Position numbers and translations under genes: made by a program | Shown: piece after piece, positions 32,571-41,469 of the stretch | How positions within the stretch are numbered: position 1 is the stretch's first letter | How the letters are laid out: each line of letters begins with the position of its first letter | DNA from: JAPWJZ01 sp965279315 | GTDB lineage: Bacteria > Pseudomonadota > Alphaproteobacteria > Micavibrionales > UBA2020 | Length of the DNA: 64,000 nt | Assembly: GCA_965279315.1 (NCBI GenBank) | Contig: OZ257145.1 | Span: 992,001 to 1,056,000, forward strand | Reading direction: 5' to 3' | The notes under the pieces: generated by a model | Database searches by the model: none | The model's input: only the letters and a program-made list of their open reading frames with translations | Told to the model about the DNA's origin: nothing

Positions 32571-34213
32571 ACGACATGTCGCCGGACCTTCCCGATAACA
32601 ATAAAAACGACAACGGGAAATCGCTGCACTGGCATGTATTGGGGGGCAATAACAAACACCGCATCGGCGCCAATGCCGGTCTTGCGGTCTATGCCGAAAC
32701 AGATTCAAGCGGCGCGGTGAAAACGACGCGCCTGATGTTCGATGCCGGCGCGCTGATCGGCGAGAACAAATTCGCCGAATACCCCGAACTTTCCGCCTGC
32801 GACAACGTGATTCCCGACATGGAAAAGCATTTCGCGAAAAAGGGCAGCGCCGATAAACCGGCGGAGCCGGTGGACGCGATTTTCCTGACCCACAACCATG
32901 TCGACCATATCGGCGCGATCCCGTTTTATATCCTGATGGGCTATGAACTGCCGAAAATCTACGCGACGCCCTATACGGTGAAGCGGCTGGAGCAGGAACT
33001 CACCAACGCGAATATCGACCCCGAAGACTGGCCCGAAATGATCTCCATCGCCCCCGGCACGCCCGTTGCGGAAGGCAAGGTGAAGGTCAACGCGTTCTGG
33101 GTGTCGCATTCCACGCCGCAATCGGCGGGATTTTTCATCGAAACGCCGGAGGGGAATATCCTGAACCCCGGCGATTTCAAGCTCGACCCGACCGTTGTCT
33201 GGGGGCCTGCCTTCAACAACGCGCAATTCAACCGCATGATCGCGGGCAAACCCGTCGACCTGCTGCTGCTCGATTCCACCGGCGCCGACCGCGATATCCC
33301 GACGACGCATGAGGAGGAGGTGCGCGACACGCTGCGCGGCCTCATGAAAAAATACCCCGGCAAACGCTTCGTCATCGGCGTGCTCAGCGGCTACGAAGAA
33401 AACCTCGCCTCCGTCGCCAAGGTCGCGGCCGACTGTAACCGGTCGCTGTGGATTTCCGGCTGGTCGCATGAACAGTCGATGGCCGCGCTGAAGGCAACGG
33501 GCATGAGCCTCTCCGATGCGCTGGGCCGCGAGATCGAGGTGCGGATGCTGGATAAAGGCCGCGCCGCGAAAGACCTGGCCGAAGCGCGCCCCGGATCCGC
33601 CGTCGTGATCGTGACGGGCGCAACCGGTATGCCCAATTCCGTGCTGCCGCGCGCGGCGGACGGCGTGCATCCGACGCTGACGCTGGATAAGGACAAAGAT
33701 ATCATCCTGCTGGTCGCAACATCCATCCCCGGCCAGGAAGCGTCGCGGGAACGCATGCTGTCCATCCTGCGCGCCAAGGGTTTCAAGGTCCTGACCAAGG
33801 CGGAAGACACGCTCTATTCCCACGCCCATGCCCGCCTGCCCGAACTGATGGAATTCGCGAAACTGACGAACCCGAAAAACGTGCTGCCCATCCACGGCGA
33901 CACGCATTTGCGCGAAGCGAACCGCGAGGCGCTGGCCAAGCTCGGCTTCAACAGCCTCTCCGCCGATAACGGCGATGTCTTGAAGGTATCGAAAACGGGC
34001 GTTGAATCGGTCAACCCCGACAGCAAGCACCGGCCGAAACTGGTGGGCTTCAAGACGCTGCAGGGCCTGCGCTGGAACGACAAGAATTACATGCAGATCA
34101 ATGCGCCGCAGGACAAGCCTGATGCGCCCGAGCCTGCCAACAACAACAGCAAGCCCAAACGCCCCAAAATCTTCAACGTCAACCCGCCGCCCAAGCCGCC
34201 TGCGGCGGCGTGA
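32567..34213 (+). CDS. RNase J-like metallo-beta-lactamase / beta-CASP hydrolase
   Basis: The 548-residue protein has the metal-binding motif THNHVDHIGA (His109, His111, Asp113, His114), a further metal site in NPGDFKLDP, and beta-CASP features including IPGQEASRERML, HAHARLPEL and VLPIHGD. This is the layout of RNase J, a 5'-3' exo/endoribonuclease in RNA decay. The usual C-terminal dimer domain is replaced by a Pro/Asn/Lys-rich tail. The ATG overlaps the iscX stop (ATGA). Divergence from standard RNase J in the THGHEDH motif is noted, so the substrate may differ. Confidence 0.8.
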   Translation: MNDMSPDLPDNNKNDNGKSLHWHVLGGNNKHRIGANAGLAVYAETDSSGAVKTTRLMFDAGALIGENKFAEYPELSACDNVIPDMEKHFAKKGSADKPAEPVDAIFLTHNHVDHIGAIPFYILMGYELPKIYATPYTVKRLEQELTNANIDPEDWPEMISIAPGTPVAEGKVKVNAFWVSHSTPQSAGFFIETPEGNILNPGDFKLDPTVVWGPAFNNAQFNRMIAGKPVDLLLLDSTGADRDIPTTHEEEVRDTLRGLMKKYPGKRFVIGVLSGYEENLASVAKVAADCNRSLWISGWSHEQSMAALKATGMSLSDALGREIEVRMLDKGRAAKDLAEARPGSAVVIVTGATGMPNSVLPRAADGVHPTLTLDKDKDIILLVATSIPGQEASRERMLSILRAKGFKVLTKAEDTLYSHAHARLPELMEFAKLTNPKNVLPIHGDTHLREANREALAKLGFNSLSADNGDVLKVSKTGVESVNPDSKHRPKLVGFKTLQGLRWNDKNYMQINAPQDKPDAPEPANNNSKPKRPKIFNVNPPPKPPAAA

Positions 34214-34248
34214 CAATTTCCCGCCTGCGGCGGCGTGACAATTTCCCT
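34199..34248. repeat. 25-bp tandem duplication across a stop codon
   Basis: Two adjacent 25-base copies (34199-34223 and 34224-34248) start CCTGCGGCGGCGTGACAATT. The first contains the TGA of the RNase J-like gene. Only the last base differs. It looks like a recent slippage duplication. Confidence 0.9.
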
Positions 34249-34266
34249 CCGGCAGCAGCTTAAATT

Positions 34267-35778
34267 TTATGCCTGCTGCAGGCGCGGTGCCTGCACCTTC
34301 GGGCCTTCGGGGCGAGGGGGGCTCTTGCGGAACAGCGGGTCGCTGGTGAAGATGCCCTGCAAAATCTGGCGCATGCCGTCCGCTTTATCGGGATTTTTAT
34401 CCAGCAATTCGCGCGCATCGTCGATCAGCGCGCGGCGGGCGTTCAGCAATGCCTTCACGTCGCCGGGATTTTTCGCAACCGCGGGGTCGCTGTAAATCTT
34501 CGCCTGCAGCAGGTCGAACATCTGCCAGGGCGCGATTTGCGGCGTAGCGCCGCCCAGCATTTTCTTCAGCGCCTCGCCGATATCGGCGTCGCCGACCGTT
34601 TTCTTGATGATCGCGGCTTTCAATTCATAGGCGTTCACCACGAACTGGTTCGCGGCATCAATCGCGCGCCCGTCGACCTTGTTCTGGATCAGGATGCGGA
34701 AATATTCCTCGCCCAGCGCCGCCACGCCCGACAGGTGCGTTGCCTGTTCCGGCGTCAGCGCGGTTTTCTCCGTGATGTCATAGGCCATGTCGCGCAACTG
34801 CGCGGGCGTCAGCTTGCGGAAATTCTCCACGCCCATTTTATCGACCCGCGCCTGCAATTCATACAGCGCAGGATAGGTGGTCGCGATGATGGCGCCGTAA
34901 TACGCGTTATTGTCGGTGTCATACACCTTGGTGCGCGCGTTTTCGGTCAGTGTCACCACCGTTGCCTTGAAATTCGCGTATTCGCCGATCAGCGCAGGCG
35001 ATGCGCCGTCCTTCACCGTCTGCATCAGCGCGCCGACTTCGGCGAAGGTTTCGGTCTTGTGCAGCACGATGACCTGGTCAAACCCCTTGTTGGCCGCGAT
35101 CACGGTGGGCAGGTAGCGCGTGTCGAAGCTGCGCCACGCGCCCTTCGCATCCACGATATCGGCCATCTGTTCGCGCGTGATGCCGATGTTCAGCTGCCCG
35201 CCCTGCAATGCATCGACTGTCTTGCCGTCGGCCGCGCGCAGGACGAAAGCCTGTTTCATGTATTCCAGCGCCGACAGGTTCGGGTTATACGGCACAACCA
35301 CGGCGGATGCCGCATGCAGCGCGTCGCCCGTCAGGCCGGGGCGCATCGCCTGCGGGGCAAAGCCGCCCGTCTGCAGCGCGAACGATGTCTGCGCAATCGC
35401 GCCCAGTTCCTCCGGCGACAGGCCGGACACTTTTTTTGCGGTCAGATATTCCTGCATCAGCGTCCCGAATTGCGGCGCAGGCGTCTGGCGCAATTGCAGC
35501 TGCGTGCTGATCTGGTCGGGATCGACGAAAACAATGCGCGGCGCATCCGCCGGGCGGTCCTTGTTCACGCGTGCCTCAAGCGCGGCGAGGCGTTGCGTTG
35601 CGCGCGTGGAATAACTTTGCTGCAATTCAGGAAAGCTGAGCGTGTTTTTCTGCACGGCTTCGGTTTGCGCGACACCGGGGGCGGCGGGCTGGCCGGTTTG
35701 GGCGTTCGCGACTGCGCCGCCGAAGGCGAGGGTCAGGCTGGCCACGCCCGTCAGCAGGGCTTTTTTAAATCCGTTCAT
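34267..35778 (-). CDS. Secreted alpha-helical protein, unknown function
   Basis: The 503-residue protein has a signal peptide (FKKALLTGVASLTLAFGGAV, cleavage after ANAQ near residue 27). The mature part is mainly helical with repeated hydrophobic patterns and no visible catalytic motif. It ends in a Pro/Lys-rich tail. ATG 35778 is used; GGGAG is upstream, and an in-frame GTG three codons earlier is too close to it. It is convergent with the RNase J-like gene. No family is recognised. Confidence 0.75.
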   Translation of the reverse strand: MNGFKKALLTGVASLTLAFGGAVANAQTGQPAAPGVAQTEAVQKNTLSFPELQQSYSTRATQRLAALEARVNKDRPADAPRIVFVDPDQISTQLQLRQTPAPQFGTLMQEYLTAKKVSGLSPEELGAIAQTSFALQTGGFAPQAMRPGLTGDALHAASAVVVPYNPNLSALEYMKQAFVLRAADGKTVDALQGGQLNIGITREQMADIVDAKGAWRSFDTRYLPTVIAANKGFDQVIVLHKTETFAEVGALMQTVKDGASPALIGEYANFKATVVTLTENARTKVYDTDNNAYYGAIIATTYPALYELQARVDKMGVENFRKLTPAQLRDMAYDITEKTALTPEQATHLSGVAALGEEYFRILIQNKVDGRAIDAANQFVVNAYELKAAIIKKTVGDADIGEALKKMLGGATPQIAPWQMFDLLQAKIYSDPAVAKNPGDVKALLNARRALIDDARELLDKNPDKADGMRQILQGIFTSDPLFRKSPPRPEGPKVQAPRLQQA

Positions 35779-36035
35779 CACACACACTCCCGTTTTGAAT
35801 TATGAATGTTTATAAGGGGATGCAAGAATATATTCCATAATGCCACCAAGAGTCAAACACCGAATTTCGTTATCCTTATCAAACGGTTATATCCCGCCGG
35901 ATCAGCCCTTGGCGGGGGTTACTCTCTTTTTTATTCACCATGTTCAATAACCCATCTTTCTCACCGTAACATAAATATGCGAAAAACGCAATTATTAAGC
36001 TGTAATGGCTTGGCGATACTGGCAATTCCCCATGC
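35779..36035. other. Intergenic region upstream of the secreted helical protein
   Basis: This spacer should hold the minus-strand promoter for the gene at 34267-35778. A plus-strand hairpin (CCCGCC with GGCGGG, 35894-35916) followed by a T-run ends near 35932. No gene upstream of it on that strand explains it; a small RNA is one possibility. Confidence 0.35.
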
Positions 36036-36068
36036 GAAAAACCCGCCGGCATCACGCGCGGCGGGTTT
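36036..36068 (-). terminator. Terminator after flgL
   Basis: Read on the minus strand, AAACCCGCCG pairs with CGGCGGGTTT around a GC-rich loop and is followed by TTCG. It lies 21 bases after the flgL stop. Confidence 0.8.
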
Positions 36069-36088
36069 CTTTCCGAGAGGGAAAAGGG

Positions 36089-37099
36089 TTAGAGGAAATT
36101 GACGAGGGAAAGCTTGTTCACGATGCTGGTGACTTCATACGATGCCTGCAGCTGCGTCTGCAGCGCCTGGATTTGCGTGACCACATCGGTCGTGTCCGCG
36201 TTCTCCGCCTTGCCGACCAGTCCTTGCAGCGTGGCGGCGTCTTTTTCATGCGTCGCCTGCACGGCGTTCAGCAGGTTGAAGTTACCGCCAAGGCGCGTGG
36301 CTGCGGCGTCCAGTTTCTCGACGCCCGCGCGCGCGATGCCCAGAATATTCTGCACGACGGCATCAAGGTCCTGCGAGGTGGGGATATCGCCGCTTGCCGG
36401 CGCCTGCATGTTGGCCATGAAGCCCAGCGCCTGGATGATTTCCTGGAACCCGTCCACATCGGCGCGCACGGTGTAATCGATTTCCGTCGTTTCGTCGATG
36501 CGCATGGTGACCTGCCCCGATGCCGACAGGCCGGGGTTCAGGCCCAGGTCGCCGGTCGTGAAGGCCGCGACGTTTGCATTCAATTGCGCCGTCGTGTTCG
36601 TGCCCGACAGCCAGTCGGAAACCTGCTGCTGGAAATTCGCGTTCAGCGTGTTCTCGCTGGAAAACGGCGCGTTCGACGTGTCCGACCCCGCGAACAGGTA
36701 ACGGCCGTCGATTTTCAGGTTCGCAAGGTCCTGCACGAAGTCGAGCGCGTTCTTCGCGATGACCTTCAGGGAAGGGATATCGGCCGAACTGTCGCGCACG
36801 GCGGTCGTGATGCCGTCGATCAGCTGCGTCACGGCCTCGCGCGTGCTGGTCATCGCGGTGTTCATCTGCGTCACGCGGCTGGTCAGGCCGCTGATATTGT
36901 CGAGATAGCTTTGCACGCGGCCAAGGTCGCTGCGGTTGCGCTGGACGCTGGTCGCCTCGACCCCGAAGCCCGCAAGGGTGTCGTATTTCTTGGTCGACGA
37001 GATCTGGCGCTGCAGGTCGGTCAGCGTGGCGTTCATGTCCTTCAGCCGCGCGATGTTCGCCTGCGTCGTGCCCAGGAATGATACTTTTGAAATCGTCAT
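36089..37099 (-). CDS. flgL: Flagellar hook-associated protein FlgL (flagellin-like)
   Basis: FlgL joins the hook to the filament and is built from flagellin-like terminal helices. The 336-residue protein has the N-terminal helix (ATLTDLQRQISSTKKYDTLAG), a central variable domain with GRYLFAGSDTSNAPF, the motif typical of FlgL, and the C-terminal flagellin-like helix (QTQLQASYEVTSIVNKLSLVNFL). It follows flgK by 15 bases, so the two form one operon driven from the sigma-54 promoter upstream of flgK. Confidence 0.9.
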   Translation of the reverse strand: MTISKVSFLGTTQANIARLKDMNATLTDLQRQISSTKKYDTLAGFGVEATSVQRNRSDLGRVQSYLDNISGLTSRVTQMNTAMTSTREAVTQLIDGITTAVRDSSADIPSLKVIAKNALDFVQDLANLKIDGRYLFAGSDTSNAPFSSENTLNANFQQQVSDWLSGTNTTAQLNANVAAFTTGDLGLNPGLSASGQVTMRIDETTEIDYTVRADVDGFQEIIQALGFMANMQAPASGDIPTSQDLDAVVQNILGIARAGVEKLDAAATRLGGNFNLLNAVQATHEKDAATLQGLVGKAENADTTDVVTQIQALQTQLQASYEVTSIVNKLSLVNFL

Positions 37100-37114
37100 G
37101 CTAATCCTCCGTCA

Positions 37115-39199
37115 TCAAATCGCGTTCAGCAGGTCATCGAGCATCTTTTCGGACGCCGAGATCATGCGCGCCGCCGCCGAATAGGCGGTCTGCACGCGGA
37201 TCAGCTCCGACACTTCTTCGTCAAGGTCCACGCCGCTTTCATCGCTGAAGCGCGTGGTCAGGGTCTGCAGGTAACTGTCCTCCCGCACGGCGTCGCCCGA
37301 TGCGGCGCTGGCATCCAGCGCCTGGTCGGTCAGCACGGCGCGGCTGAAATCCTCGATCGACGCATTGGCGACCAGGCCGATGGAAAGGCCGCCGTTGGGG
37401 CCCAGATTGCTTTGGCGGAAAGCGGTATGCGGCACGCTCGTGACCGTCACGCCCATCGCGGTCAGCGGCGTGCCGACGCTGTTTTGCAGCTTGATGTCGC
37501 CGCCGTTGGTGAGGTTCAGGACCAGTTCGCCGCCGACGCCCAGCGTCGCAGTCAGGTTCGGGATGGCGTTCAGCTGCGCCAGCAGCTCCACCGCCGAGTC
37601 GCCGGGGGCGATGGAAACGGTGATGGGGTTCGCGCTGCCCACCTGCACGGTGAAGGACGGGTTCTGCGCGGGATAGGTCGTGAAATCAAGGCCGAGGTCC
37701 TGAAGGCCGGCGGTGCCAAGGTCGATATCGGTGATCGTGATGTCGCCCGTGCCGGTCAGCACCAGCTGGCCGCCGCTGCTGAGCGCCGCCACGGTCGACC
37801 CTGCGGCGGCGTTGATGTTGTTGACAAGGTCGAGCGCCGTGTCGCCGGGGTTGATCGTCACGTTGAACGCGCCTGCGCCCACATCGATCATGAAGTTTGC
37901 GGGCGCGGTGATGTTCGGCGCGGCGTCAAGGTCGGGGGTAAAGGCGGTGATGCTGGTCGTGCCGTTGATGCGGTTCGATTGCGTGATGCCAAGGGTGGTG
38001 TAAAGGTCGCCGCTGGAAATATCGGCTGTGCCGTTCGCCGTCTGCGACTGGTATGCGCCCAGCGCAAATTCGGAAATGCGGCGGATCACTTCGTTCGAGC
38101 CCGCGGGGATCACCGCGCCGGTCGTGCCGGTACGCAAGAGCGCGGGGTTGTTGATGACCGCCTGGTTGACGCGGATATTGCCCGCGAAGCCGGAATAGCC
38201 GGTGATGCCGGGATCGGCCACGTTGGGGGGCACATTCCCGTTTGCATCCGTGAACAGGCTCAGGCCCTGTTCCTGAAAACGCGACGCCAGTTTCTGCGCC
38301 ATTTCGTCCATCTGCGCCTGATAGGTGGGCAGGGTCTCGTCGCGCAGGGCGAACAGCGCGCCCATCGACCCGCCGACCTGCCCCTGCGGCACTTCGGTGC
38401 CGTTCGCATTGCCGATATGCAGGCCGTCGGCGCCGCCGCCCGGGTAATATGTCGTCGCGCTCTGCAGGCTTTTCGTGAAGTACAGCTGGTTGGCCGTATC
38501 CTCCACCAGCGCCTGCCCCTGTTTCGTCATCACGACCATTTTGTTGTTGCTGTCGGTATAGGTCGATACCTCTATATACTGCGACACCTGGCTGAGCGCC
38601 ATGTCGCGCTTGTCTTCAAGGTCCGCGCTTGATTTGCCGGCGGCGGTCAGGTTCTGGATCTGCACGTTCAGGCTGGCGATGTTTTTCAGCTGTGCGTTGA
38701 CTTCGGACACGGCGACGGAGATCTTGTCCTCCGACTCGTTCTTCATGTCGTTCATCAGCTGCGTGAATTTATTGAACGTCTCCGCCACCTGCCGCGCCTG
38801 CGTCAATGTGTTCGACAGCTGCGTCGTGCTGTTGGGGTCGGAAGACAGGGTCGAAAACGCGTCGCCCAGCTTGCCGATTTTGGCCGAGATGGAGCTTTCC
38901 GCCTCCGACGCGCCGTGGAAAGACTGCACGCGGCTCAGGAAGGAACTGGTCACGGTCGCGCTTGACGACAGGCTCGTCTGTTTCATCATGTCGCGGATCA
39001 GGTTCTTGTCGACGCTGCGCATGATCGCGTTCAGTTGCACGCCCATGCCCACGCCGCCGACAACAAGTGTCTGGGTCGGCAAAATCTTCCGGGTAAATCC
39101 GGGCGTCGAGGCGTTCGAGATGTTGTTGGATATGGTGTCGAGCTGGCGCTGTGCCGCCCGAAGCCCGCTTAACGCCGCATCTAGTGATAATGTTGACAT
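37115..39199 (-). CDS. flgK: Flagellar hook-associated protein FlgK
   Basis: FlgK is the first hook-filament junction protein. The 694-residue chain has the rod/hook N-terminal motif (LRAAQRQLDTISNNISNAST), long helical domains, and the conserved C-terminus (DLDEEVSELIRVQTAYSAAARMI). It is longer than common FlgK because of a central insertion (about residues 420-580). This contains two similar units, VTINPGDTALDLVNNINA and VSIAPGDSAVELLAQLNA, resembling hook IN motifs. A sigma-54 promoter is at 39241-39256. Confidence 0.93.
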   Translation of the reverse strand: MSTLSLDAALSGLRAAQRQLDTISNNISNASTPGFTRKILPTQTLVVGGVGMGVQLNAIMRSVDKNLIRDMMKQTSLSSSATVTSSFLSRVQSFHGASEAESSISAKIGKLGDAFSTLSSDPNSTTQLSNTLTQARQVAETFNKFTQLMNDMKNESEDKISVAVSEVNAQLKNIASLNVQIQNLTAAGKSSADLEDKRDMALSQVSQYIEVSTYTDSNNKMVVMTKQGQALVEDTANQLYFTKSLQSATTYYPGGGADGLHIGNANGTEVPQGQVGGSMGALFALRDETLPTYQAQMDEMAQKLASRFQEQGLSLFTDANGNVPPNVADPGITGYSGFAGNIRVNQAVINNPALLRTGTTGAVIPAGSNEVIRRISEFALGAYQSQTANGTADISSGDLYTTLGITQSNRINGTTSITAFTPDLDAAPNITAPANFMIDVGAGAFNVTINPGDTALDLVNNINAAAGSTVAALSSGGQLVLTGTGDITITDIDLGTAGLQDLGLDFTTYPAQNPSFTVQVGSANPITVSIAPGDSAVELLAQLNAIPNLTATLGVGGELVLNLTNGGDIKLQNSVGTPLTAMGVTVTSVPHTAFRQSNLGPNGGLSIGLVANASIEDFSRAVLTDQALDASAASGDAVREDSYLQTLTTRFSDESGVDLDEEVSELIRVQTAYSAAARMISASEKMLDDLLNAI

Positions 39200-39240
39200 G
39201 GCTGCACCATTGTTAAAAAACTTCTACCGCAGGATATATA

Positions 39241-39256
39241 AGCAATAGGCGTGCCA
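39241..39256 (-). promoter_or_regulatory. Sigma-54 promoter of flgKL
   Basis: On the minus strand the sequence is TGGCACGCCTATTGCT, an exact match to TGGCACG-N4-TTGCW with correct spacing. It lies 42 bases upstream of the flgK ATG. Sigma-54 control of hook and later flagellar genes is established in Caulobacter and other alphaproteobacteria. Confidence 0.9.
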
Positions 39257-39326
39257 GATCGCGGTTCTGGAGAAAAACCTATGTAAATCAGTAAGTTGGG
39301 CTTGTTACGTTTTCCCGTTCAAGAAA

Positions 39327-39342
39327 TGGCACACCCTTTGCA
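39327..39342 (+). promoter_or_regulatory. Sigma-54 promoter of the repeat-tailed gene
   Basis: TGGCACACCCTTTGCA matches the -24/-12 consensus with correct spacing. The expected transcript start leaves a leader of about 19 bases with AAGGAG before ATG 39373. It points away from the flgK sigma-54 promoter 70 bases to the left. Confidence 0.9.
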
Positions 39343-39372
39343 ACGATATCTGCGCAAGGAGTAACGGGTTCA

Positions 39373-40575
39373 ATGATTGAATCGTCGACATACACATCGG
39401 GTTTCAGGGGCGAGGACCGCACGGCGGGCATGACGTCGTCCAGAGCCATGATGTCGGATGCGTCGAAATTCTCCGGCATGGTCGATGAGGCCTCAAACGC
39501 AGGCGAAACGACCAAGACGGCGGAGACGAAGCATAAATCCGGCTTCGAGAGTTTCCTGAGCTTCCTGGGCGCGATCCTCGACGTCATCAACCCGTTGCAG
39601 CATATTCCGGTCATCAGCACGATCTACCGCAACATCACGGGCGACGAGATCAGCCCGATGGCGCGCGTGGCGGGCGATGCATTGTATGGCGGGCCTATCG
39701 GCGCCGCCGTCGGCATCGTCGATGTCGCGGTCGAAAGCAAGACGGGCAAAGACATCGGCGGCAATGTGATGGCGATGCTGACGGGCGACAAAAAAGGCAA
39801 AGACTTGGCTGACGATGTGCAGGTCGCCGAAAACAACAACGGCCAGCGCCTGCAGGATATCGCCTGGAACGACGCCGCGCCGCAAGACAAAGCACAAGGC
39901 CTGCTCTATGCGCGCAACGAAGCCGATGCCGATAAGGCGCGCGCCGCATTTTCCTCCGCTGCGCCTGCAGCACCTGCAACGCAACAACCCGTCAACGACG
40001 ACGGCGCACGCAACGCGCTGATGGCTTTCGCGCGCGATGTGCGCGGCGGCGGCCAAACCGAATCGCAGGAAATCGACGTCACCGCGATGGTGAAAAACGA
40101 CAAACCGCAGGGCGTTCTTTATGCCCGCGACGATGCCAGCGCAAATGCAACGAAACAAGATTTTCCGTCTTCCCCGGGACCCGCTCCTACAAAGCTGTCC
40201 TATCGCACGGGGGCGACCGGAAATGGACCGGCGGCCTACTCCTACAAAGATGGCACGATGGTTCCTACACCGAAGAGCGGACCTGCTGGAAGCAACGGCA
40301 TAATGCCCGCGCAAGGCAAGGTGAATGTCAAAACCGCGCTTCTTTCACAAGAAGTTCCGGCGGCACCGGGCGAGAATCGCGCCGTGCCGCCGGAACGGAT
40401 TGCGGCGCAGCCGCGTGAACTCATTGCGGCGCAGCCGCGTGAACTCATTGCGGCGCAGCCGCGTGAACTCATTGCGGCGCAGCCGCGTGAACTCATTGCG
40501 GCGCAGCCGCGTGAACTCATTGCGCAGCAAATGATGGTGGGGCTGGATAAGTATGCAGCGATGAGCCGCTTGTAA
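39373..40575 (+). CDS. Sigma-54-dependent flagellar-linked protein with octapeptide repeats
   Basis: The 400-residue product has a Ser/Thr/Met-rich start. Its conserved-looking central domain (about 60-135) carries PVISTIYRNITGDEISP and GGPIGAAVGIVDVA. Two related LLYARNEADADKA / VLYARDDASANAT segments sit in a disordered region. A C-terminal run of five copies of IAAQPREL (residues about 343-382) is followed by MMVGLDKYAAMSRL, which looks like a conserved end. It has no signal peptide. Divergence from flgK with a matched sigma-54 promoter indicates expression with the flagellum. Specific role unknown. Confidence 0.8.
   Translation: MIESSTYTSGFRGEDRTAGMTSSRAMMSDASKFSGMVDEASNAGETTKTAETKHKSGFESFLSFLGAILDVINPLQHIPVISTIYRNITGDEISPMARVAGDALYGGPIGAAVGIVDVAVESKTGKDIGGNVMAMLTGDKKGKDLADDVQVAENNNGQRLQDIAWNDAAPQDKAQGLLYARNEADADKARAAFSSAAPAAPATQQPVNDDGARNALMAFARDVRGGGQTESQEIDVTAMVKNDKPQGVLYARDDASANATKQDFPSSPGPAPTKLSYRTGATGNGPAAYSYKDGTMVPTPKSGPAGSNGIMPAQGKVNVKTALLSQEVPAAPGENRAVPPERIAAQPRELIAAQPRELIAAQPRELIAAQPRELIAAQPRELIAQQMMVGLDKYAAMSRL
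40399..40518 (+). repeat. Five perfect 24-bp tandem repeats inside a gene
   Basis: The unit ATTGCGGCGCAGCCGCGTGA plus ACTC repeats five times without a difference, encoding IAAQPREL. The identity at third codon positions indicates very recent expansion or active homogenisation. Copy number is expected to vary between strains. Confidence 0.95.
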
Positions 40576-40884
<309 letters not shown>

Positions 40885-41418
40885 ATGAACATTGTCGTCC
40901 AGACATCTGCGCAAACCGCCACCACCGGCGTGCTTTTTATCGGGCAGCAACGCTATGACTGCACGCTCGGGCGCACGGGCGTGACGCTAGATAAATCGGA
41001 AGGCGATGGCAAGACGCCGGTCGGCACCTATCCGCTGCGCTATGTCCTTTACCGCGCCGACCGTATCGAAAAGCCCGAAACCGGCCTGCCCGTGCATGAA
41101 CTGACGCCGGATACCGGCTGGTGCGAAGATGCGGGCCATGCCGATTACAACAAACAGATTACATTGCCGCACCCGTCCGTCCATGACCGCATGACGCGCG
41201 ACGATAACCTTTACGATATCTGCGTCATCATCGGGTACAACGACACGCAAGTAGAAGCCGGCAAGGGCAGCGCGATTTTCATGCATCTGGCCCGCCCCGA
41301 CTTCACGCCGACCGCCGGTTGCGTGGGTTTGAGATTCGCGGATCTGGTCGAGGTGCTGCGGCACTTGGATTCCTCCAGCCTTATCACGGTCTTGCCGCCG
41401 CCCGATTCACGCCCTTGA
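40885..41418 (+). CDS. L,D-transpeptidase (YkuD-domain) family protein
   Basis: YkuD enzymes form 3-3 peptidoglycan cross-links or attach proteins, through a Cys nucleophile. The 177-residue product shows IFMHLARPDFTPTAGCVGL with His134 and Cys146. An upstream strand pattern (DKSEGDGKTPVGTYPL) is typical of the family. It lacks an obvious signal peptide at ATG 40885. A longer in-frame version from 40804 adds a hydrophobic stretch (GLLIFAFKISCARHLVLC) but begins within repeat DNA, so I prefer the shorter form. Confidence 0.85.
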   Translation: MNIVVQTSAQTATTGVLFIGQQRYDCTLGRTGVTLDKSEGDGKTPVGTYPLRYVLYRADRIEKPETGLPVHELTPDTGWCEDAGHADYNKQITLPHPSVHDRMTRDDNLYDICVIIGYNDTQVEAGKGSAIFMHLARPDFTPTAGCVGLRFADLVEVLRHLDSSSLITVLPPPDSRP

Positions 41419-41469
41419 CGTTGTTTTGGAAAGTCTTATGATGCCCTTCATTCCAGAGGGAGCCGTATT

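Noticed and set aside
39250..39262. Shared CGTGCCAGATCGC string at 11718 and 39250 considered as a dispersed element
   Set aside because: The match is short. At 39250 it is explained by the sigma-54 promoter, while the 11718 copy lacks the TTGC half.
40399..40518. Tandem repeats considered as a CRISPR array
   Set aside because: The 24-base units are directly adjacent with no spacers and encode an in-frame octapeptide repeat. No cas genes are near.
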